The translations under genes and the position numbers were made by a program. 42,082 nucleotides of DNA from positions 1-42,082 of the forward strand of contig JABEVE010000003.1 in the NCBI GenBank assembly GCA_013044035.1, given 5' to 3'. Shown piece after piece: positions 41,601 to 42,082 of the stretch; the first letter of the stretch is position 1, and each line of letters begins with the position of its first letter. The notes below the pieces were generated by a model. The model had not been told where the DNA came from and did no database searches. It was given only the letters and a program-made list of their open reading frames with translations. The stretch is from Burkholderiales bacterium. GTDB taxonomy: Bacteria; Pseudomonadota; Gammaproteobacteria; Burkholderiales; Burkholderiaceae_C.

Positions 41601-42082
41601 AGATTGGGGTCGCCGCGCAGGCCGAGCCAGAAACCCGAAGGCCCGATCAATCCAAGCCTGGGGTTGCGCGCGAAAGCGGACTGGACTTGTTGTGGCGTTT
41701 CCAGCAGCGCGGCCATCAGTTCCTGGCGCCAGCGATCACCGTCCCGATGCTGGAGGAAGGGGATCTGAATGTTCTGGACTTCGCGTAGATGGGGAGACCT
41801 TTTGCCGTGAAGAAACAGCAACTGGTCATAACGCTGCATGCGTGCATGGCGCAACAAGGCCAAGCGCGGCGCGATGTCGCGGCCCCGGTTGGGGTGGCTG
41901 AGAACAAAAGCCTGCGGTGTGTCGCGCGCGATGTCGGCGAGAACATCCTCGCGCCCCGCGCTGAGCGAGATATAGAGATCCTTGGGCTCGGGCAGGGCGG
42001 CCAGCATCCGGGCGAATTCGGGCCAGAGATCGGGGTAGTAGAGGTGCAGCAGGACGGCCGTTCCCGCGCCTTGCTGCTGGCC
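38669..42082 (-). CDS. Giant multidomain glycosyltransferase (RgpF-GT2-GT4 type), 5' end cut by window edge
   Basis: The frame is open from the window edge (42082) to the stop at 38669; about 1137 residues are visible and the start lies outside. It begins with an RgpF-like rhamnan-synthesis domain (VLLHLYYPDLWPEFARML, HPNRGRDIAPRLALL). It continues with GT2-type segments (YTDEDNLTPDGQ; VSILVPTRDQLPMLQRCIE with IIDNDSQ; LLLLNNDTAVLHEDW; GGLDDGDFKVSYNDIDLC). It ends with a GT4-like domain (VGWAGGIGHTGDLDII, APLEDNAFNEAKSHLRLLEYG). Such proteins build cell-surface polysaccharide or glycosylate flagellin; proximity to flagellar genes fits either. Confidence 0.85.
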   Translation of the reverse strand, partial: GQQQGAGTAVLLHLYYPDLWPEFARMLAALPEPKDLYISLSAGREDVLADIARDTPQAFVLSHPNRGRDIAPRLALLRHARMQRYDQLLFLHGKRSPHLREVQNIQIPFLQHRDGDRWRQELMAALLETPQQVQSAFARNPRLGLIGPSGFWLGLRGDPNLPRLAGLTHRMGIAPDVSRHGYFAGSMFWCRPQALDPLLALNLGEADFDVEEGQTDATLAHAVERLFALSAEKAGFQIADTAGNILAEPPRAIQPWLSEGRWLPREKDWALQAIGNWASAQPSLPRFALALLPHATLPAQATAASFDTQWLGGQALNLPQAESAVALLHAANQALKDSGADWLGLVDAGDQLAPDALFRIAHAVREHPEWQLVYTDEDNLTPDGQHVNPHCKPDFNLDYLRSLPYIGGLMLVRRDLFEALGGFDAAHEGAEDYDLVLRAWEHLHATGAGDAAIGHVPEVLYHRLQGSGHTHKSVPEILAAGQSALERHFERLGIAAKVQPGPFPPAFRVHWPLPQDRPLVSILVPTRDQLPMLQRCIETLIEKTRWPRYEILIIDNDSQADDACKYLAAIETKEAELGDRLRVIRQPGPFNFSAMNNAAARAARGDYLLLLNNDTAVLHEDWLDEMMGHALRPDVGIVGAKLLYPDGKIQHAGVVLGMRGPAEHPFIARPPEDRGYFGRAQLTQNYSAVTGACLLVRKSVFEQVGGLDDGDFKVSYNDIDLCLKVREAGLRIVWTPYALLMHEGSASQKGQVEGKPDESKLKRFAAEKDAMYAKWLPKLAFDPAYNRHLSLASTEFLLEDQPPLSWDPAWRPRPRILVHPADREGCGEYRIIAPMRALNRAGLTQGWETMRLYEPAEMERMQPDSLVVQRQMEWPQIEALERHARTSRAFRVFEIDDLITNLPLKSVHKSTIHKDIAKRFRKAASLCHRLVVATGPLAKAYAGFSDEVVVQPNYLEAARWGQLQPARAERARPRVGWAGGIGHTGDLDIIVDVVRDTASEVDWIFFGMCPEALKPLVKEFHPGIPLDQYAAKLASLDLDLAVAPLEDNAFNEAKSHLRLLEYGVLGYPVICSDLLPYQGDFPVTRVANRYRDWLRAIRDAVADRTALRAQGDALCAKVRANWMMEDHLDTWLKTWTA

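Noticed and set aside
38915-41788. Plus-strand open frames (280 and 643 codons) opposite the glycosyltransferase
   Set aside because: Antisense shadows of a clear glycosyltransferase.

Overview
The window is a flagellar and chemotaxis island from a high-GC (roughly 60-63%) Gram-negative bacterium, most likely a betaproteobacterium of the Burkholderiales. A Thiomonas-like organism would fit, but the genus is a guess. The reasons are a polar-type flhF-flhG-fliA block, motAB and cheYZA in betaproteobacterial style, a DUF2802 / FliK-like / FhlB block, and dense c-di-GMP genes. No rRNA, tRNA, CRISPR array, prophage or intact insertion sequence was seen.

Layout. (1) 178-9428 (+): tightly packed fliO-fliP-fliQ-fliR-flhB-flhA-flhF-flhG-fliA and a second MotA-type stator gene, many joined by 4-base ATGA overlaps. 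They encode the type III export gate, the SRP-like GTPase/ATPase pair that sets flagellum placement, and sigma-28. (2) 9468-11926 (+): a small Pro-rich protein, a DUF2802 membrane protein, a FliK-like protein and FhlB. (3) 11967-15627 (+): two diguanylate cyclases, one an HDOD / pseudo-receiver / GGDEF fusion. (4) 20851-15628 (-): a very large membrane GGDEF-EAL enzyme with a globin-like middle domain, a small protein and a GAF-type gene remnant.

(5) 32513-20968 (-): the chemotaxis cluster cheY-cheZ-cheA, an MCP-like mini protein, an ODP-type metallo-beta-lactamase-fold diiron protein, three transmembrane-free MCPs (one with a CZB zinc domain), a 60-aa ORF, cheV, a graveyard of three truncated genes (CheY-like, STAS, MCP tail), and a stand-alone CZB-type protein. 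No cheW, cheR or cheB lies in the window. (6) 32860-36512 (+): motA-motB, then flgM-flgN-csrA-fliW. (7) 38557-36492 (-): an EAL-HDOD regulator and the c-di-GMP flagellar brake YcgR. (8) 42082-38669 (-): the 3' part of a giant multidomain glycosyltransferase running off the window edge.

How it fits together. FliA made in region 1 is held by FlgM (region 6). Two promoter-like sites with the same shape (TCAAGTCY, 11 bases, GCCGTCAY) sit 35 and 19 bases (predicted leader) before cheY and flgM, and a third sigma-28-like site precedes the giant GGDEF-EAL gene. They suggest one late-flagellar regulon linking chemotaxis, the anti-sigma factor and c-di-GMP turnover. FliW beside a CsrA with an extended C-terminus suggests post-transcriptional control of the Bacillus type. 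The cytoplasmic receptors together with ODP and CZB domains point to sensing of internal oxygen, redox or metal state rather than external ligands.
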